From the NCBI GenBank assembly GCA_944323785.1, contig CALUTU010000009.1, positions 29,616 through 93,615 on the forward strand: DNA of 64,000 bases, read 5' to 3'. This stretch comes from an uncultured Bacteroidales bacterium (GTDB taxonomy: Bacteria > Bacteroidota > Bacteroidia > Bacteroidales > UBA932). Below the pieces are notes generated by a model that did not search any database, was not told where the DNA came from, and saw only the letters and a program-made list of their open reading frames with translations. The translations under genes and the position numbers were made by a program. Positions 1 to 9,604 of this stretch are shown one piece after another (position 1 is the first letter of the stretch; every line of letters begins with the position of its first letter).

Positions 1-64
1 TTAAATCTGTAAAAATTCTATTGAACCAAAAAATGTTGGTGCTTTTGTTGGTGCCAATAAGAAG

Positions 65-95
65 AAAGGAGTTACAACCACCGCTGCAACTCCTT
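65..95 (-). terminator. hairpin downstream of tRNA
   Basis: An 8-bp inverted repeat (AAGGAGTT / AACTCCTT) lies 11 bp beyond the tRNA 3' end. On the minus strand it is followed by a T-rich stretch (TCTTCTT). It would serve as transcript end for the tRNA and possibly for the str operon. The T tract is interrupted, so this is moderately supported. Confidence 0.5.
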
Positions 96-106
96 GATTT
101 TTAGAG

Positions 107-181
107 TGGACCCGGCTGGGCTTGAACCAGCGACCCCCTGATTATGAGTCAGGTGCTACTAACCGACTGAGCTACGGGTCC
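107..181 (-). tRNA. tRNA with CAT anticodon (tRNA-Met, or tRNA-Ile2)
   Basis: Read on the minus strand, 75 nt fold as a cloverleaf. The acceptor stem is GGACCCG/CGGGTCC with discriminator A, the anticodon stem is CCTGA/TCAGG around loop CTCATAA, and the T arm is GCTGG-TTCAAGC-CCAGC. The anticodon is CAT, which means elongator Met or, if C34 is modified to lysidine by TilS, Ile for AUA codons; the sequence alone does not decide. The CCA end is not encoded. The D loop appears one base longer than usual. It lies 51 bp downstream of rpsJ in the same direction, so it may be read through from the str operon. Confidence 0.93.
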
Positions 182-232
182 TAATCACTATCTTTGAATC
201 AGAGACGCAAAGATAGTTATTTTTTCTAATTA

Positions 233-538
233 TCAAACTTTGATTTCAACTTCTACTCCACTGGGAAGCTCAAGCTTCATCAAAGCGTCCACTGTGCTGG
301 GTGTCGAGCTGTAGATGTCGAGGAGACGACGGTATGAATTAAGCTCGAACTGCTCGCGGGACTTCTTGTTGACGAAAGTAGAGCGGTTGACGGTGAATAT
401 CTTCTTGTCTGTAGGAAGAGGTATAGGACCATTCACGACAGCACCGGTAGCCTTCACCGTTTTCACGATCTTGTCCGCGGACTTGTCCACGAGGGCATGA
501 TCGAAAGATTTCAGTTTTATTCTTATTTTTTGGCTCAT
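233..538 (-). CDS. rpsJ: 30S ribosomal protein S10
   Basis: This 101-residue protein is the usual length of S10, a 30S head protein that also serves as NusE in antitermination. The N-terminal [10 protein letters not shown] and central GPIPLPTDK segments are family hallmarks. It is the last gene of an rpsL-rpsG-fusA-rpsJ run, 20 bp after fusA, and is presumably co-transcribed. In most Bacteroidales rplC, rplD and the rest of the S10/spc operon follow; here a tRNA gene follows instead, so the S10 cluster has been split or moved. Confidence 0.97.
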   Translation of the reverse strand: MSQKIRIKLKSFDHALVDKSADKIVKTVKATGAVVNGPIPLPTDKKIFTVNRSTFVNKKSREQFELNSYRRLLDIYSSTPSTVDALMKLELPSGVEVEIKV

Positions 539-558
539 TGCTTTTAATTTTAATCTGG

Positions 559-2679
559 TTATTCTTCATCCTCGTCATACTTGCGCGCTCCACCGGCCTT
601 TTCAATAACCTCTTTGGCAAGGTTGGCGGGTAGCTCGGCATAATGCGAGAACTCCATAGTACTGGTCGCACGTCCCGATGTGATGGTACGGAGGATGGTG
701 ACATAGCCGAACTGCTCTGCAAGGGGCACTTTGGCCTTGACGATCCTCGCGTTGCCCTTCGAGTCCATGTTGGTAATCTGTCCACGGCGCTTGTTGAGGT
801 CACCGATGACATCTCCCATGTACTCCTCGGGAGTAACGACTTCCAATGACATGATAGGTTCCAGAAGAATAGGATTAGCTTTTGGCATGGCATGCCTGAA
901 TGCCATACGGGCGCAGATCTCGAAGGACAGCGCATCGGAGTCCACGGGGTGGAAGGAGCCGTCGAGCAGAGTCACCTTGAGCGAAGGAACCTCGAATCCG
1001 GCAAGGACACCGTTGGCCATTGCGGACTTGAATCCCTTCTCCACTGCAGGTATGTACTCGCGGGGAACGTTTCCTCCCTTGACCTGGTCGATGAACTGAA
1101 GTCCTGTGACTCCCTCATCGGCGGGTCCGATCTCGACGATGATGTCGGCGAACTTACCGCGGCCACCAGTCTGCTTCTTGAACACCTCACGGTGCTGTAC
1201 TGTGGAGCGGATGGCCTCTTTGTAGTTGACCTGAGGCGCACCCTGATTGATCTCCACTCCGAACTCGCGTTTCAGACGGTCTACGATGATCTCCAGGTGG
1301 AGCTCACCCATACCGCTGATGACGGTCTGTCCTGTCTCATGGTCTGAGCGCACTGTGAATGTAGGGTCCTCCTCGGAGAGCTTGCCGAGAGCGATACCGA
1401 GCTTGTCGAGGTCCTTCTGGGTCTTGGGCTCCACTGCCAGTCCGATCACAGGATCAGGGAATGTCATGGACTCCAGAACGATAGGATGATTCTCGTCACA
1501 GATGGTGTCACCTGTACGCAGCTCCTTGAAGCCTACTGCGGCGCAGATATCACCAGCCTCAACGAAGTCGATGGGGTTCTGCTTGTTGGAATGCATCTGA
1601 TACAGACGGGCCACACGCTCCTTCTTGCCGGAACGGGTATTGAGCACGTATGTACCTGCGTCCAGCCTTCCAGAATAAGCCCTAAGGAATGCCAGACGGC
1701 CCACGAAGGGGTCTGTGGCAATCTTGAACACGAGGGCACAGAAAGGCTCCTTGGCATTGGGATGACGCTCCTCCGGCTTGTCAGTCACGGGATTGGTACC
1801 CTCTACCTCGGGAACATCCAGAGGTGAAGGCAGATATCTCATGACAGCATCCAAAAGGAACTGTACACCTTTATTCTTGAATGAGGAGCCGCAGCACATA
1901 GGCACGACTGCCATCTCGATGGTAGCCTTGCGGATAGCGGCGATAATCTCATCCTCGGTAATGGTGGCAGGATCATCGAAGAATTTCTGGAGAATACGGT
2001 CGTCATACTCGGCGACAGTCTCCAGCAACCTGTTCCTCCACTCCTCGGCGTCGGATTGCAGGTCTGCCGGAATATCCTTTATCTCGTAGTTGACGAGTTC
2101 CTTGCTGTCCTGATCGTAGTAGATGGCCTTCATGGCTATCAGGTCTACGATACCTGCGAATTTATCCTCCGATCCGATGGGGATGCAGATAGGAAGAGGG
2201 TTGGCGCCCAGCTTCTCACGGATCTCATCCACTACGGCGAAGAAGTCAGCTCCTACGCGGTCCATCTTGTTGACGTAGGCGATCTTGGGTACATGGTACT
2301 TGTCAGCCTGACGCCATACGGTCTCAGACTGAGGCTGTACGCGGCCTACTGCGCAGAATGTCGCAACAGTTCCGTCAAGTACGCGCAGAGATCTCTCGAC
2401 CTCCACTGTAAAGTCCACGTGGCCCGGAGTATCTATCAGGTTGATCTGATAGGTCTCTCCGTTGTAATGCCAGAAGGCTGTGGTGGCAGCGGAAGTAATG
2501 GTTATACCCCTTTCCTGCTCCTGGACCATCCAGTCCATGGTAGCAGCTCCGTCATGCACCTCACCTATCTTATGAGTTTTTCCCGTATAGTACAGGATAC
2601 GCTCGGACGTGGTAGTCTTTCCGGCATCGATGTGAGCCATGATACCGATATTTCTGGTGTATTTTAAATCCCTTGCCAT
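559..2679 (-). CDS. fusA: translation elongation factor G
   Basis: A 706-residue GTPase that drives ribosomal translocation. The G domain is complete: AHIDAGKTT (residues 15-23), the RGIT switch near 57, DTPGHVDF (83-90) and NKMD (137-140). Domains II to V follow at full length. Its place between rpsG and rpsJ marks it as the housekeeping EF-G rather than a tetracycline-resistance paralogue. The gap to rpsG is 17 bp and to rpsJ 20 bp, consistent with one operon transcribed from the promoter ahead of rpsL. Confidence 0.98.
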   Translation of the reverse strand: MARDLKYTRNIGIMAHIDAGKTTTSERILYYTGKTHKIGEVHDGAATMDWMVQEQERGITITSAATTAFWHYNGETYQINLIDTPGHVDFTVEVERSLRVLDGTVATFCAVGRVQPQSETVWRQADKYHVPKIAYVNKMDRVGADFFAVVDEIREKLGANPLPICIPIGSEDKFAGIVDLIAMKAIYYDQDSKELVNYEIKDIPADLQSDAEEWRNRLLETVAEYDDRILQKFFDDPATITEDEIIAAIRKATIEMAVVPMCCGSSFKNKGVQFLLDAVMRYLPSPLDVPEVEGTNPVTDKPEERHPNAKEPFCALVFKIATDPFVGRLAFLRAYSGRLDAGTYVLNTRSGKKERVARLYQMHSNKQNPIDFVEAGDICAAVGFKELRTGDTICDENHPIVLESMTFPDPVIGLAVEPKTQKDLDKLGIALGKLSEEDPTFTVRSDHETGQTVISGMGELHLEIIVDRLKREFGVEINQGAPQVNYKEAIRSTVQHREVFKKQTGGRGKFADIIVEIGPADEGVTGLQFIDQVKGGNVPREYIPAVEKGFKSAMANGVLAGFEVPSLKVTLLDGSFHPVDSDALSFEICARMAFRHAMPKANPILLEPIMSLEVVTPEEYMGDVIGDLNKRRGQITNMDSKGNARIVKAKVPLAEQFGYVTILRTITSGRATSTMEFSHYAELPANLAKEVIEKAGGARKYDEDEE

Positions 2680-2696
2680 CAGCTAATCTTTAAACG

Positions 2697-3173
2697 CTAA
2701 AATCTGAAATGGGCGAAGGCCTTGTTAGCCTCTGCCATCTTGTGCATATCTTCTTTTCTCTTGTAGGCAGCACCTTCACAGTTATAGGCTGCCATGATTT
2801 CTGCGGCCAACTTTTCCGCCATGGAGTGACCGGAACGCTTGCGCGAGAAGACTATCATATTCTTGATCGCGAGAGAGACTTTTCTTTCCGGACGCACCTC
2901 GGTCGGAACTTGGAAGTTCGCTCCACCAACCCTGCGGCTTTTTACCTCCACCTGAGGGGTGATGTTTTCCAACGCTTTTTTCCAAATGTCGAGAGGAGCC
3001 TTGTCAGAATCTTTCATCTTCTCGCCCACCATGTCGATGGCGTCGTAAAAAATAGAATACGCGATACTCTTCTTACCCTGGAGCATGAGGTTGTTCACAA
3101 ACTGTGTGACCAGAACTTCATGATACTTGGGATCAGGAAGTAGAATCCTCTTTTTAGGCTTCGATTTTCTCAT
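2697..3173 (-). CDS. rpsG: 30S ribosomal protein S7
   Basis: S7 is the assembly-nucleating protein of the 30S head. The 158-residue length and the conserved segments [28 protein letters not shown] and the C-terminal NKAFAHFRF tail are diagnostic. It lies second in the str operon, 32 bp after rpsL. In E. coli S7 represses its own operon by binding mRNA; whether that holds here cannot be read from the sequence. Confidence 0.98.
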   Translation of the reverse strand: MRKSKPKKRILLPDPKYHEVLVTQFVNNLMLQGKKSIAYSIFYDAIDMVGEKMKDSDKAPLDIWKKALENITPQVEVKSRRVGGANFQVPTEVRPERKVSLAIKNMIVFSRKRSGHSMAEKLAAEIMAAYNCEGAAYKRKEDMHKMAEANKAFAHFRF

Positions 3174-3205
3174 TTTTTGATACTTTAGGAAAAATTAATA
3201 AATGT

Positions 3206-3595
3206 TTACTTCTTAGCGGCTGTCTTCTTCGGTCTCTTAGCTCCGTAGAGTGAACGGCTCTGAGTACGTCCCTCTACACCAGCTGTATCCAAAGCGCCCC
3301 TAAGGATGTGGTAACGTACACCGGGAAGGTCCTTCACACGGCCGCCGCGCACCAGCACGATGGAGTGTTCCTGAAGGTTGTGTCCCTCACCGGGGATGTA
3401 TGCGTTGACCTCTTTCTGATTGGTAAGTCTCACACGGGCTACCTTACGCATAGCCGAGTTAGGCTTCTTGGGAGTGGTGGTGTAGACACGCACGCACACA
3501 CCTCTCTTCTGAGGGCACGCATCCAGCGCGCGAGATTTGCTCTTCTCGACGATAACCTCGCGTCCTTTGCGAACTAACTGTTGAATTGTTGGCAT
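3206..3595 (-). CDS. rpsL: 30S ribosomal protein S12
   Basis: S12 lines the decoding centre. The 129-residue protein carries the two loops that determine streptomycin response: [16 protein letters not shown], with the wild-type lysine, and [14 protein letters not shown], with the aspartate that is methylthiolated in many bacteria. No known resistance substitution is visible in these loops. It is the first gene of the operon; a TAnnTTTG promoter and a palindrome lie 34-62 bp upstream. Confidence 0.98.
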   Translation of the reverse strand: MPTIQQLVRKGREVIVEKSKSRALDACPQKRGVCVRVYTTTPKKPNSAMRKVARVRLTNQKEVNAYIPGEGHNLQEHSIVLVRGGRVKDLPGVRYHILRGALDTAGVEGRTQSRSLYGAKRPKKTAAKK

Positions 3596-3628
3596 AAATG
3601 TTTGTTAATCTTAACTTTACATTATTCC

Positions 3629-3657
3629 CGTTAAATTAAACGGGCTGCAAAGATACA
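3629..3657 (-). promoter_or_regulatory. str operon promoter and start-site palindrome
   Basis: On the minus strand TATCTTTG (3650-3657) fits the Bacteroidetes -7 box. The palindrome CCCGTT-N6-AACGGG (3629-3646) sits at the expected transcription start, so it could be an operator or a 5'-terminal mRNA stem-loop. No convincing -33 element is visible. Confidence 0.6.
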
Positions 3658-3755
3658 CAATTTTCATTGAAACACTAATTTTTCTTCACCTTTTATTCTA
3701 ATTGTCATAAATTTTCATTTCCTTTGTAATGGAATTGTTAACTCCAACAAGATTT

Positions 3756-4862
3756 ATGAAGAGACTGTTCATCTCATGTACCGTCACAGCTGTTGCATTT
3801 ATTATTGCATCCTGCGATAAAGACAGCACCCGTACCGACACTCCGGAAAATCCGCCATCGGACACCTTATTAATTGAAAGCATCATCATCAACCCGTCCT
3901 CCCTGGAACTGGAAGCAGGGGATTCCGCCACACTGACACCGCTGATACTGCCGGAGCAGTCCGGAACTGTCGCCCTTGAATGGGTATCCTCCGACAACAC
4001 CGTCGCCACAGTCTCCGCCTCAGGGACCGTGACGGCAGTAAGCGAGGGTACAGCCACGGTGACAGCCTCCTCGGGCGAAGTTCACGGTTCGTCCACAATC
4101 ACCGTAACAGCCGGGAAGACAGAGCCTCCCGCAGATGAGCCGGAAGTCGGTGACTACTTTTATTCTGACGGCACATGGTCCTCAGACCTTGACGTAGACA
4201 AAGAAGTCATAGGAATAGTATTCTATACAGGCAATCCGGCAAAGGACGATCCGACCCTCCAGGCCGACCATCCGGAATGCACCCATGGACTGGCAGTCGC
4301 GATATCCGGAGACGAATACGTCCCGTGGCAGTCCGCATACTTCCAATACGGCAGGACTGTAGACGAATGGGTAAGAGCCAACACCGAGTTCACATCCATT
4401 GCCACGTCCTCCAATTCCGACGACAATATCAACAAAATGCTCGGATACAATAACACCTGCGCCATAGAGGCCTTCAACGCCGACCCGGCAAACAGCCAGT
4501 GGCCAGTGGAGGCAGTCCAGGCCGTACTGCAGTACAGGGAGACCAATCCGGCACCCGCAGGCACCAGTGACTGGTATCTTCCGTCAATAAAGGAATACAT
4601 AATCATGTGCTATAAGGAGACAGATGCGTATGCCGGTACTCTTCCCGGCTCCGACAACTATGACATGCTTAATGCCAAGTTGGAGACACTGCCTGACGCA
4701 CAACCCATAGGTACAGACGGATACGGATTCTATTCTTCCAGCACCGAGGAGGTAAACGCCATAGACAAGGCATATGCCATCTCTTTCTGCTACAAGATGG
4801 TGGCGACCAACTCAAAGGACAACTCCTCCCTGTATTCCACCAGATTCATACTGGCCTTCTGA
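3756..4862 (+). CDS. lipoprotein with Ig-like (Big_2) domain and DUF1566/FISUMP-like C-terminus
   Basis: A 368-residue secreted lipoprotein. The N-terminus MKRLFISCTVTAVAF ends in a lipobox (IIASC), followed by a Thr/Pro-rich linker and one bacterial Ig-like fold of the Big_2 type (SSDNTVATVSASGTVTAV) at about residues 45-120. The C-terminal 220 residues contain GTSDWYLPSIKEY and FYSSSTEEV, resembling the DUF1566/FISUMP C-lectin-like family seen in the 37-44 kb cluster. An ATG at 3729 is in frame, but the weak promoter box TTCCTTTG (3719-3726) would start transcription after it, so 3756 is preferred. It is followed after 44 bp by another lipoprotein in the same direction. The ligand is unknown. 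Confidence 0.8.
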   Translation: MKRLFISCTVTAVAFIIASCDKDSTRTDTPENPPSDTLLIESIIINPSSLELEAGDSATLTPLILPEQSGTVALEWVSSDNTVATVSASGTVTAVSEGTATVTASSGEVHGSSTITVTAGKTEPPADEPEVGDYFYSDGTWSSDLDVDKEVIGIVFYTGNPAKDDPTLQADHPECTHGLAVAISGDEYVPWQSAYFQYGRTVDEWVRANTEFTSIATSSNSDDNINKMLGYNNTCAIEAFNADPANSQWPVEAVQAVLQYRETNPAPAGTSDWYLPSIKEYIIMCYKETDAYAGTLPGSDNYDMLNAKLETLPDAQPIGTDGYGFYSSSTEEVNAIDKAYAISFCYKMVATNSKDNSSLYSTRFILAF

Positions 4863-4906
4863 AACAGACACATCACCTATTTATCAACTTAATAAAACTA
4901 ACAGTC

Positions 4907-6118
4907 ATGCATTATCAAAAATTGTTATGGACAACTATCTGCGCTATGGCAATACTGTCATGTGACACACAGCAGAAACAGGAAACGGAAGTTCCGGTCC
5001 TGACGCCTACGACTACCGAAGACATCAACGTATTAAAGGAGGGAGGACAATACAACCTGACATACTACATTGACCATCCGGCAGACGACGGCAGGATAGA
5101 GGCATCTGTCTCTCCAGAGGGATGGATTGACGGCATCAACACGGAAACGCCCGGAATAGTCTCATTCAATGCCTCCGCAAATGAAAGCGAGGAGATACGT
5201 GAGGCTTCCATGAAAGTCACATATATCTATACCGGAGGAGAGCCCCAGTCGTTCTCGGTGCGCATAGTTCAGGAAGCGGCTGACGGCACTGATAATCCGT
5301 CAGACGCCCCTTTCACAATAACGGTTACCGACATTACCTATTCGACAGCCGACATCACTATTGTGCCGGACGACCCGTCCATGCCTTTCATCGTATGGGT
5401 TGACGAAGCCAGCGAGATAAATGGTCTTGACGACGACGCGCTTTTCACTGAGGACCTCACTATTATGGAAAGTAATGCGGCCATGATGGGACAAAGTCTG
5501 CAGGGCTATATCAATCTGATTGTCAAGCACGGGGAGCAGAACCGCAAGCAAGGCAAATTGAATCCCGACACCGAATATGCCGTATGGTGCTATGGAATAG
5601 ACAATTCAGGCAGCTATCCTGAAAGGACTACGAGCATAGCCAGAAAGACATTCATTACAGATGTTCCCGAAGTCACCGACAACGGTATAACCCTGGAGGT
5701 AGAGGTGACAGGCAATACTTTCTCAGCTGTCGCAACGCCCTACACCAACGACAAATACTACAACCTGAACTGGAACAGCGAAAGCACCCTTCAGAATAGT
5801 GGCTTTACCGATGGAACCGCTGCTGAAAGATGCTTCGAATTTGAATACGATTATATGTCCAAATATCTCGCATTTATGCCTGTGACTTCATGGGCCAACG
5901 TAAAGCAAGGACCGGCGACCACCTCCTCAACATTCAAGAATGAGGACACCTACTATGTATTCGCATATTTCATCAATGATGATGCGACTGCCGATGGAGA
6001 CATCTACATAAAGACAATAGAATACGACGGAGAAAACGCTACCGTACTTGATGCCCCGGGCGTATCCTTCCTGAGAGCGTCACTGACCGACAAGAAAGTT
6101 GAAAGGCCCATGCCTTGA
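4907..6118 (+). CDS. BACON-type surface lipoprotein
   Basis: This 403-residue protein starts with a short signal peptide and lipobox (AILSC). Residues of about 35-125 form a BACON-like beta domain: LKEGGQYNLTYYIDHP, a central WIDGINTETPG and a closing VRIVQEAA strand. The remainder is a two-part beta-rich region (FTITVTDITYSTADITIVP, then LEVEVTGNTFSAVATPY) also seen in the proteins at 8397 and 14747. BACON domains are common in Bacteroidetes outer-surface carbohydrate- or mucin-associated proteins; no catalytic residues are recognisable here. It appears to form a two-gene unit with the upstream lipoprotein and ends just before a strong terminator. Confidence 0.78.
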   Translation: MHYQKLLWTTICAMAILSCDTQQKQETEVPVLTPTTTEDINVLKEGGQYNLTYYIDHPADDGRIEASVSPEGWIDGINTETPGIVSFNASANESEEIREASMKVTYIYTGGEPQSFSVRIVQEAADGTDNPSDAPFTITVTDITYSTADITIVPDDPSMPFIVWVDEASEINGLDDDALFTEDLTIMESNAAMMGQSLQGYINLIVKHGEQNRKQGKLNPDTEYAVWCYGIDNSGSYPERTTSIARKTFITDVPEVTDNGITLEVEVTGNTFSAVATPYTNDKYYNLNWNSESTLQNSGFTDGTAAERCFEFEYDYMSKYLAFMPVTSWANVKQGPATTSSTFKNEDTYYVFAYFINDDATADGDIYIKTIEYDGENATVLDAPGVSFLRASLTDKKVERPMP

Positions 6119-6149
6119 GCTGGGGACACACAGCCTGACATGAACAGAT

Positions 6150-6177
6150 AAGGACGTACACAGTGCGTCCTTTTTTT
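6150..6177 (+). terminator. intrinsic terminator after lipoprotein pair
   Basis: The 10-bp stem AAGGACGTAC / GTGCGTCCTT (one G-T pair) with a three-base loop is followed by an uninterrupted run of T. It ends the 3756-6118 transcript and insulates the rocD promoter. Confidence 0.9.
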
Positions 6178-6199
6178 ACACAGAACACCCCGCACAGAC

Positions 6200-6229
6200 T
6201 TGCAAAAACGGTAAAGTTTGCTAATTTTG
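6200..6229 (+). promoter_or_regulatory. rocD promoter
   Basis: TTG (6200-6202), 19 bp, then TAATTTTG (6222-6229) is a close match to the Bacteroidetes -33/-7 promoter. The predicted start near 6236 lies 17 bp before the ATG at 6253 and after the in-frame ATG at 6163, which fixes the rocD start. Confidence 0.75.
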
Positions 6230-6252
6230 CGATACTTCTAATATTCACGCTT

Positions 6253-7479
6253 ATGAACATATCACAGAAAGCCCGGCACTACATTGACCTCGAAGAAAGA
6301 TACGGGGCACACAACTACCATCCACTGCCTGTAGTCCTCTCGAAAGGAGAAGGCGTATACGTATGGGACGTGGACGGAAAACGCTACTATGATTTCCTTT
6401 CTGCTTATTCGGCTGTCAACCAAGGGCACTGCCATCCTAAAATAGTAAAGGCCCTGTGCGACCAGGCCCAGAGGCTGTGCCTGACCTCAAGGGCATTCTA
6501 CAACGACTGCCTTGGGCCATACGAGGAAATGGCCACGAAATTCTTCGGCTACGACAAGCTGCTGCCCATGAACTCCGGGGCGGAAGCTGTGGAGACAGCT
6601 CTCAAGCTGGCCCGCAGATGGGGATATATAAAGAAAGGTATACCGGAGAACGAGGCCCTGATTATAACCTGCGAGGGCAACTTCCACGGACGTACCATCA
6701 CCATCGTATCCATATCCACGGATCCGGACAGCTACTCTCAGTACGGTCCGTTCACTCCGGGCTTCATCTCCATCCCCTACGACGACAGCGAGGCCCTGCG
6801 CAAGGTGCTGGAGGAAAAAGGCGACAAGGTGGCGGCTTTCCTGGCCGAGCCTATCCAGGGCGAGGCCGGCGTCTATGTTCCGCACGACGGATATCTGAAA
6901 GAGTGCTACGACCTCTGCAAGAAGTACAACGTGCTCTTCGTGGCAGACGAGGTGCAGACCGGCATCGGACGTACCGGCAAGATGTTCGCCTGTGACCACG
7001 AGGGCATACGTCCCGACATGATCACCATCGGCAAGGCCCTCTCTGGCGGAGTGCTGCCCATCTCGGCAGTCCTGGCAGACGATGATATAATGCTGACTAT
7101 CAAGCCCGGCGAGCACGGCTCAACATTCGGCGGCTTCCCTCTTGCAGCAAAAGTAGCCGTCGCTGCCCTTGAGGTCATCCGCGACGAGCACCTGACCGAG
7201 AATGCCGAAAGGCTCGGCAGGATATTCCGGGAGGAGATATCGCGGATACAGTCCCCGTTCTTCAAGTCAGTCCGTGGAAAAGGACTGCTGAACGCGGTCA
7301 TTACGGAGCCTCAGAGAGGCCTTGAGGCCTGGGACATCTGCCTGGCCATGGCGGAAAAGGGCCTGCTGGCAAAGCCCACGCATACCCATATCATCCGTTT
7401 CGCCCCGCCTCTGGTAATCAACGAGGAACAGCTCCGCGAGGCTGTAAGCATCATCAAAGACGTATTTGAACATATCTAA
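6253..7479 (+). CDS. rocD: ornithine aminotransferase
   Basis: A 408-residue class III PLP aminotransferase that moves the delta-amino group of ornithine to 2-oxoglutarate, giving glutamate semialdehyde/pyrroline-5-carboxylate. Visible hallmarks are the N-terminal [19 protein letters not shown], the cofactor-binding [19 protein letters not shown], the FHGRTI segment, the aspartate in [14 protein letters not shown] and the Schiff-base lysine in TIGKALSGG. The last PLP contact, HGSTFGG, is present. The start at 6253 matches the family length and the promoter position. The next gene, a CtlX-type hydrolase, begins 7 bp later and can supply ornithine, so the pair probably works as one pathway. Confidence 0.94.
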   Translation: MNISQKARHYIDLEERYGAHNYHPLPVVLSKGEGVYVWDVDGKRYYDFLSAYSAVNQGHCHPKIVKALCDQAQRLCLTSRAFYNDCLGPYEEMATKFFGYDKLLPMNSGAEAVETALKLARRWGYIKKGIPENEALIITCEGNFHGRTITIVSISTDPDSYSQYGPFTPGFISIPYDDSEALRKVLEEKGDKVAAFLAEPIQGEAGVYVPHDGYLKECYDLCKKYNVLFVADEVQTGIGRTGKMFACDHEGIRPDMITIGKALSGGVLPISAVLADDDIMLTIKPGEHGSTFGGFPLAAKVAVAALEVIRDEHLTENAERLGRIFREEISRIQSPFFKSVRGKGLLNAVITEPQRGLEAWDICLAMAEKGLLAKPTHTHIIRFAPPLVINEEQLREAVSIIKDVFEHI

Positions 7480-7486
7480 AGACATT

Positions 7487-8383
7487 ATGCAGACGACATC
7501 CAGAGTACTGATGGTCAAACCAGCCCGCTTCGCCTTCAATCCGGAGACAGGCGGCAACAATGCATTCTCCCGTCCGGGACGCGAGTCCTCAAGCCAGGAG
7601 AACGCCCTGCGCGAGTTCACCTCCTACGTTGCCCTGCTGAGGGCCAATAAGATAGACGTGGTCATCGCGGAGGACACCCCTCATCCGCACACTCCAGACT
7701 CCATCTTCCCCAACAACTGGTTCAGCACTCATGAGGACGGCACCCTCGTCCTCTACCCTATGTCCGCCGTCAACCGAAGGAACGAGCGCAAGCCGGAAGT
7801 TCTGGAGGTGATAAGGAAGAACTTTGAGGTGCGCCGCCTTATCGACCTGACATGGTGGGAAAATGACAATCTCTTCCTCGAAGGGACAGGCAGCATGATC
7901 CTTGACCGGGAGAATAAAATCGCTTACGCCTGCAAATCCTACCGCACGTCGGAGCAGGTACTCGCGGATTTCTGCAAACAGATGGATTACAGCCCGGTAT
8001 TTTTCGAGGCTTACGACCGCAACGGCGTAGATGTCTACCACACCAATGTGATGATGAGCCTCGGCACCGCCTACTGCATCATCTGCACCGAATCCATCAA
8101 GCCTGATGACAGGGACAGAGTACTGGGCTCCATCAGGGACAGCGGAAGAAAAATACTGGACATATCGTTCGACCAGCTGGAGCATTTCGCGGGCAACATG
8201 CTGGAGCTGCACAATTCCGAGGGCAGGCCGATCCTGGTAATGTCAGCTTCCGCCCGTAAAAGCCTGACCACAGAACAAAACCGGGAGTTGAGCGCCCATT
8301 ACAAGCTGCTCTCCCCCCAGTTGGACTATATTGAGACTCACGGAGGAGGCTCGGCCCGCTGTATGCTGGCCGAGCTCTTCTGA
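7487..8383 (+). CDS. ctlX: CtlX-type arginine deiminase-fold hydrolase (citrulline to ornithine)
   Basis: A 298-residue member of the guanidino-group modifying superfamily. The N-terminus MQTTSRVLMVKPARFAFN, DSIFPNNWFSTH, ENDNLFLEGTGSM, the histidine in DVYHTNVMMSLG and the C-terminal cysteine in GGGSARCMLAEL give the expected catalytic set (acid, His, Cys). This set matches the CtlX citrulline-utilisation family better than arginine deiminase, which is longer. An earlier in-frame ATG at 7466 overlaps rocD; 7487 agrees with the family N-terminus. Coupling to rocD suggests citrulline to ornithine to glutamate semialdehyde. Dimethylarginine hydrolase activity is an alternative. Confidence 0.85.
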   Translation: MQTTSRVLMVKPARFAFNPETGGNNAFSRPGRESSSQENALREFTSYVALLRANKIDVVIAEDTPHPHTPDSIFPNNWFSTHEDGTLVLYPMSAVNRRNERKPEVLEVIRKNFEVRRLIDLTWWENDNLFLEGTGSMILDRENKIAYACKSYRTSEQVLADFCKQMDYSPVFFEAYDRNGVDVYHTNVMMSLGTAYCIICTESIKPDDRDRVLGSIRDSGRKILDISFDQLEHFAGNMLELHNSEGRPILVMSASARKSLTTEQNRELSAHYKLLSPQLDYIETHGGGSARCMLAELF

Positions 8384-8396
8384 TGAGCCTGACAAC

Positions 8397-9497
8397 TTAA
8401 ATCTCCGATTCACACACCAGCATCGAGACATTGGAGATTATCTGGCCGGTATAGACATCTATCGCTACCGCGAAAGCTGTGAACTCCGATGCCATCGGTA
8501 TATCTATGGGAGTACTTGTGGCCTCTCCCTGGTAGGACATTTCCATAAAGTAATCATATACCGTTCCACCGCCAAGAATCGGAAGCAGATATATTATCTC
8601 GTCCAGCATCTTCTGATACGACTCGGCTATCGCCTCCGGAGTATTGGTGCCATTGTATACATCCATCAGATAGCGCACCTCATCGTTATTGGGCACAGCC
8701 GATATGGTCAGCGTCCATTCTTCGGCATTCTGCTCTACGGACAACTTGAAGACGACATCCTCGGGTGTGACAGGAAGAGTCCTCGCCTGCGCATAATATA
8801 TATCCGTCAGGATATTGCCGGCAGCATCCATTCCGTAGGCATACACGATATAATCGGAATCAGCACTCAGGTCCTCCGCAGAATACGTCCCCTCTCCTTG
8901 CTTGAGAACATATTTCTCAAGAAACTCCTCGTATGACAGATTGCGTTTTGCCGCCTGCTCCTGGAAATACTCAATGTCATACGCTATATACTCCTCATAC
9001 GAGTCAAAAGAGTCCCATGTAGCCTTATCCACAGCCATACTTACATACGTAAGCTCAGGATCCGGCGGAACCACTTTCCAAACCACCATACCGGTAGTAC
9101 ACTCGCTTTCCTGCACGGATATGGTGAATGAGGCATAGGGCTCCTGCGTCACGGTAAATTCAAGAGCCTGTCCCTCATAGGTCAGAACAATATCCGCAGT
9201 TCTGGACTCATTGCCACTGTTGACGGACACGGTGAAATAGACCTCTCCATACGCGCTTGTCGTATTGACCTCCTCAATCCAGTCAACATTTGGACTGACT
9301 TCAGCGGCCACGGATGCCCCGGTAGGGCTGGCTATGTCGTAATAAATAGTATGGATACCGGCCTCAGGTCCGACCGTCATCTGCTGGTCTGACTTCGGAC
9401 TGAACCCTACATTGTCGCGACCGTTGTCGTCATTGTTACACGAAGTGAACGCTGCTGCAAATGCAGAAATAAGAATAAAGACAATTTGTTTTTTCAT
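8397..9497 (-). CDS. BACON-domain lipoprotein
   Basis: This 366-residue protein has a signal peptide with lipobox (AFTSC) and then a BACON-like domain at about residues 35-120 (EAGIHTIYYDIASPTG, VDWIEEVNTT, LEFTVTQEP). The rest closely parallels the protein at 14747: the TWDSFDSYEEY helix, LSADSDYIVYAYGM and AVAIDVYTGQI all have counterparts there, so the two are paralogues. No enzyme motif is seen. It is convergent with ctlX (13 bp apart) and has its own consensus promoter, so it is not simply the tail of the upstream regulator's transcript. Confidence 0.8.
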   Translation of the reverse strand: MKKQIVFILISAFAAAFTSCNNDDNGRDNVGFSPKSDQQMTVGPEAGIHTIYYDIASPTGASVAAEVSPNVDWIEEVNTTSAYGEVYFTVSVNSGNESRTADIVLTYEGQALEFTVTQEPYASFTISVQESECTTGMVVWKVVPPDPELTYVSMAVDKATWDSFDSYEEYIAYDIEYFQEQAAKRNLSYEEFLEKYVLKQGEGTYSAEDLSADSDYIVYAYGMDAAGNILTDIYYAQARTLPVTPEDVVFKLSVEQNAEEWTLTISAVPNNDEVRYLMDVYNGTNTPEAIAESYQKMLDEIIYLLPILGGGTVYDYFMEMSYQGEATSTPIDIPMASEFTAFAVAIDVYTGQIISNVSMLVCESEI

Positions 9498-9524
9498 ATC
9501 GGATGCGTTTTAATTTGTTCAACG

Positions 9525-9556
9525 CAAAACTATCCGATATATATCTGATTATCAAA
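9525..9556 (-). promoter_or_regulatory. promoter of BACON lipoprotein 8397-9497
   Basis: On the minus strand TTTG (9553-9556), 20 bp, TAGTTTTG (9525-9532) is a full match to the Bacteroidetes promoter. The predicted start lies about 20 bp before the ATG. Confidence 0.78.
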
Positions 9557-9574
9557 TATTAATAATAACAAAAC

Positions 9575-9594
9575 GACAAATTTGCCATTTTGTC
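9575..9594 (-). terminator. weak hairpin after regulator gene
   Basis: A 6-bp stem GACAAA/TTTGTC followed on the minus strand by GTTTTGTTATT lies 10 bp past the end of the regulator gene at 9605. The stem is AT-rich, so termination is likely inefficient. Confidence 0.4.
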
Positions 9595-9604
9595 ATAAAG
9601 TACG

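Noticed and set aside
6456-7116. Overlapping frames within rocD
   Set aside because: They lie inside a confidently identified gene and show no domain.
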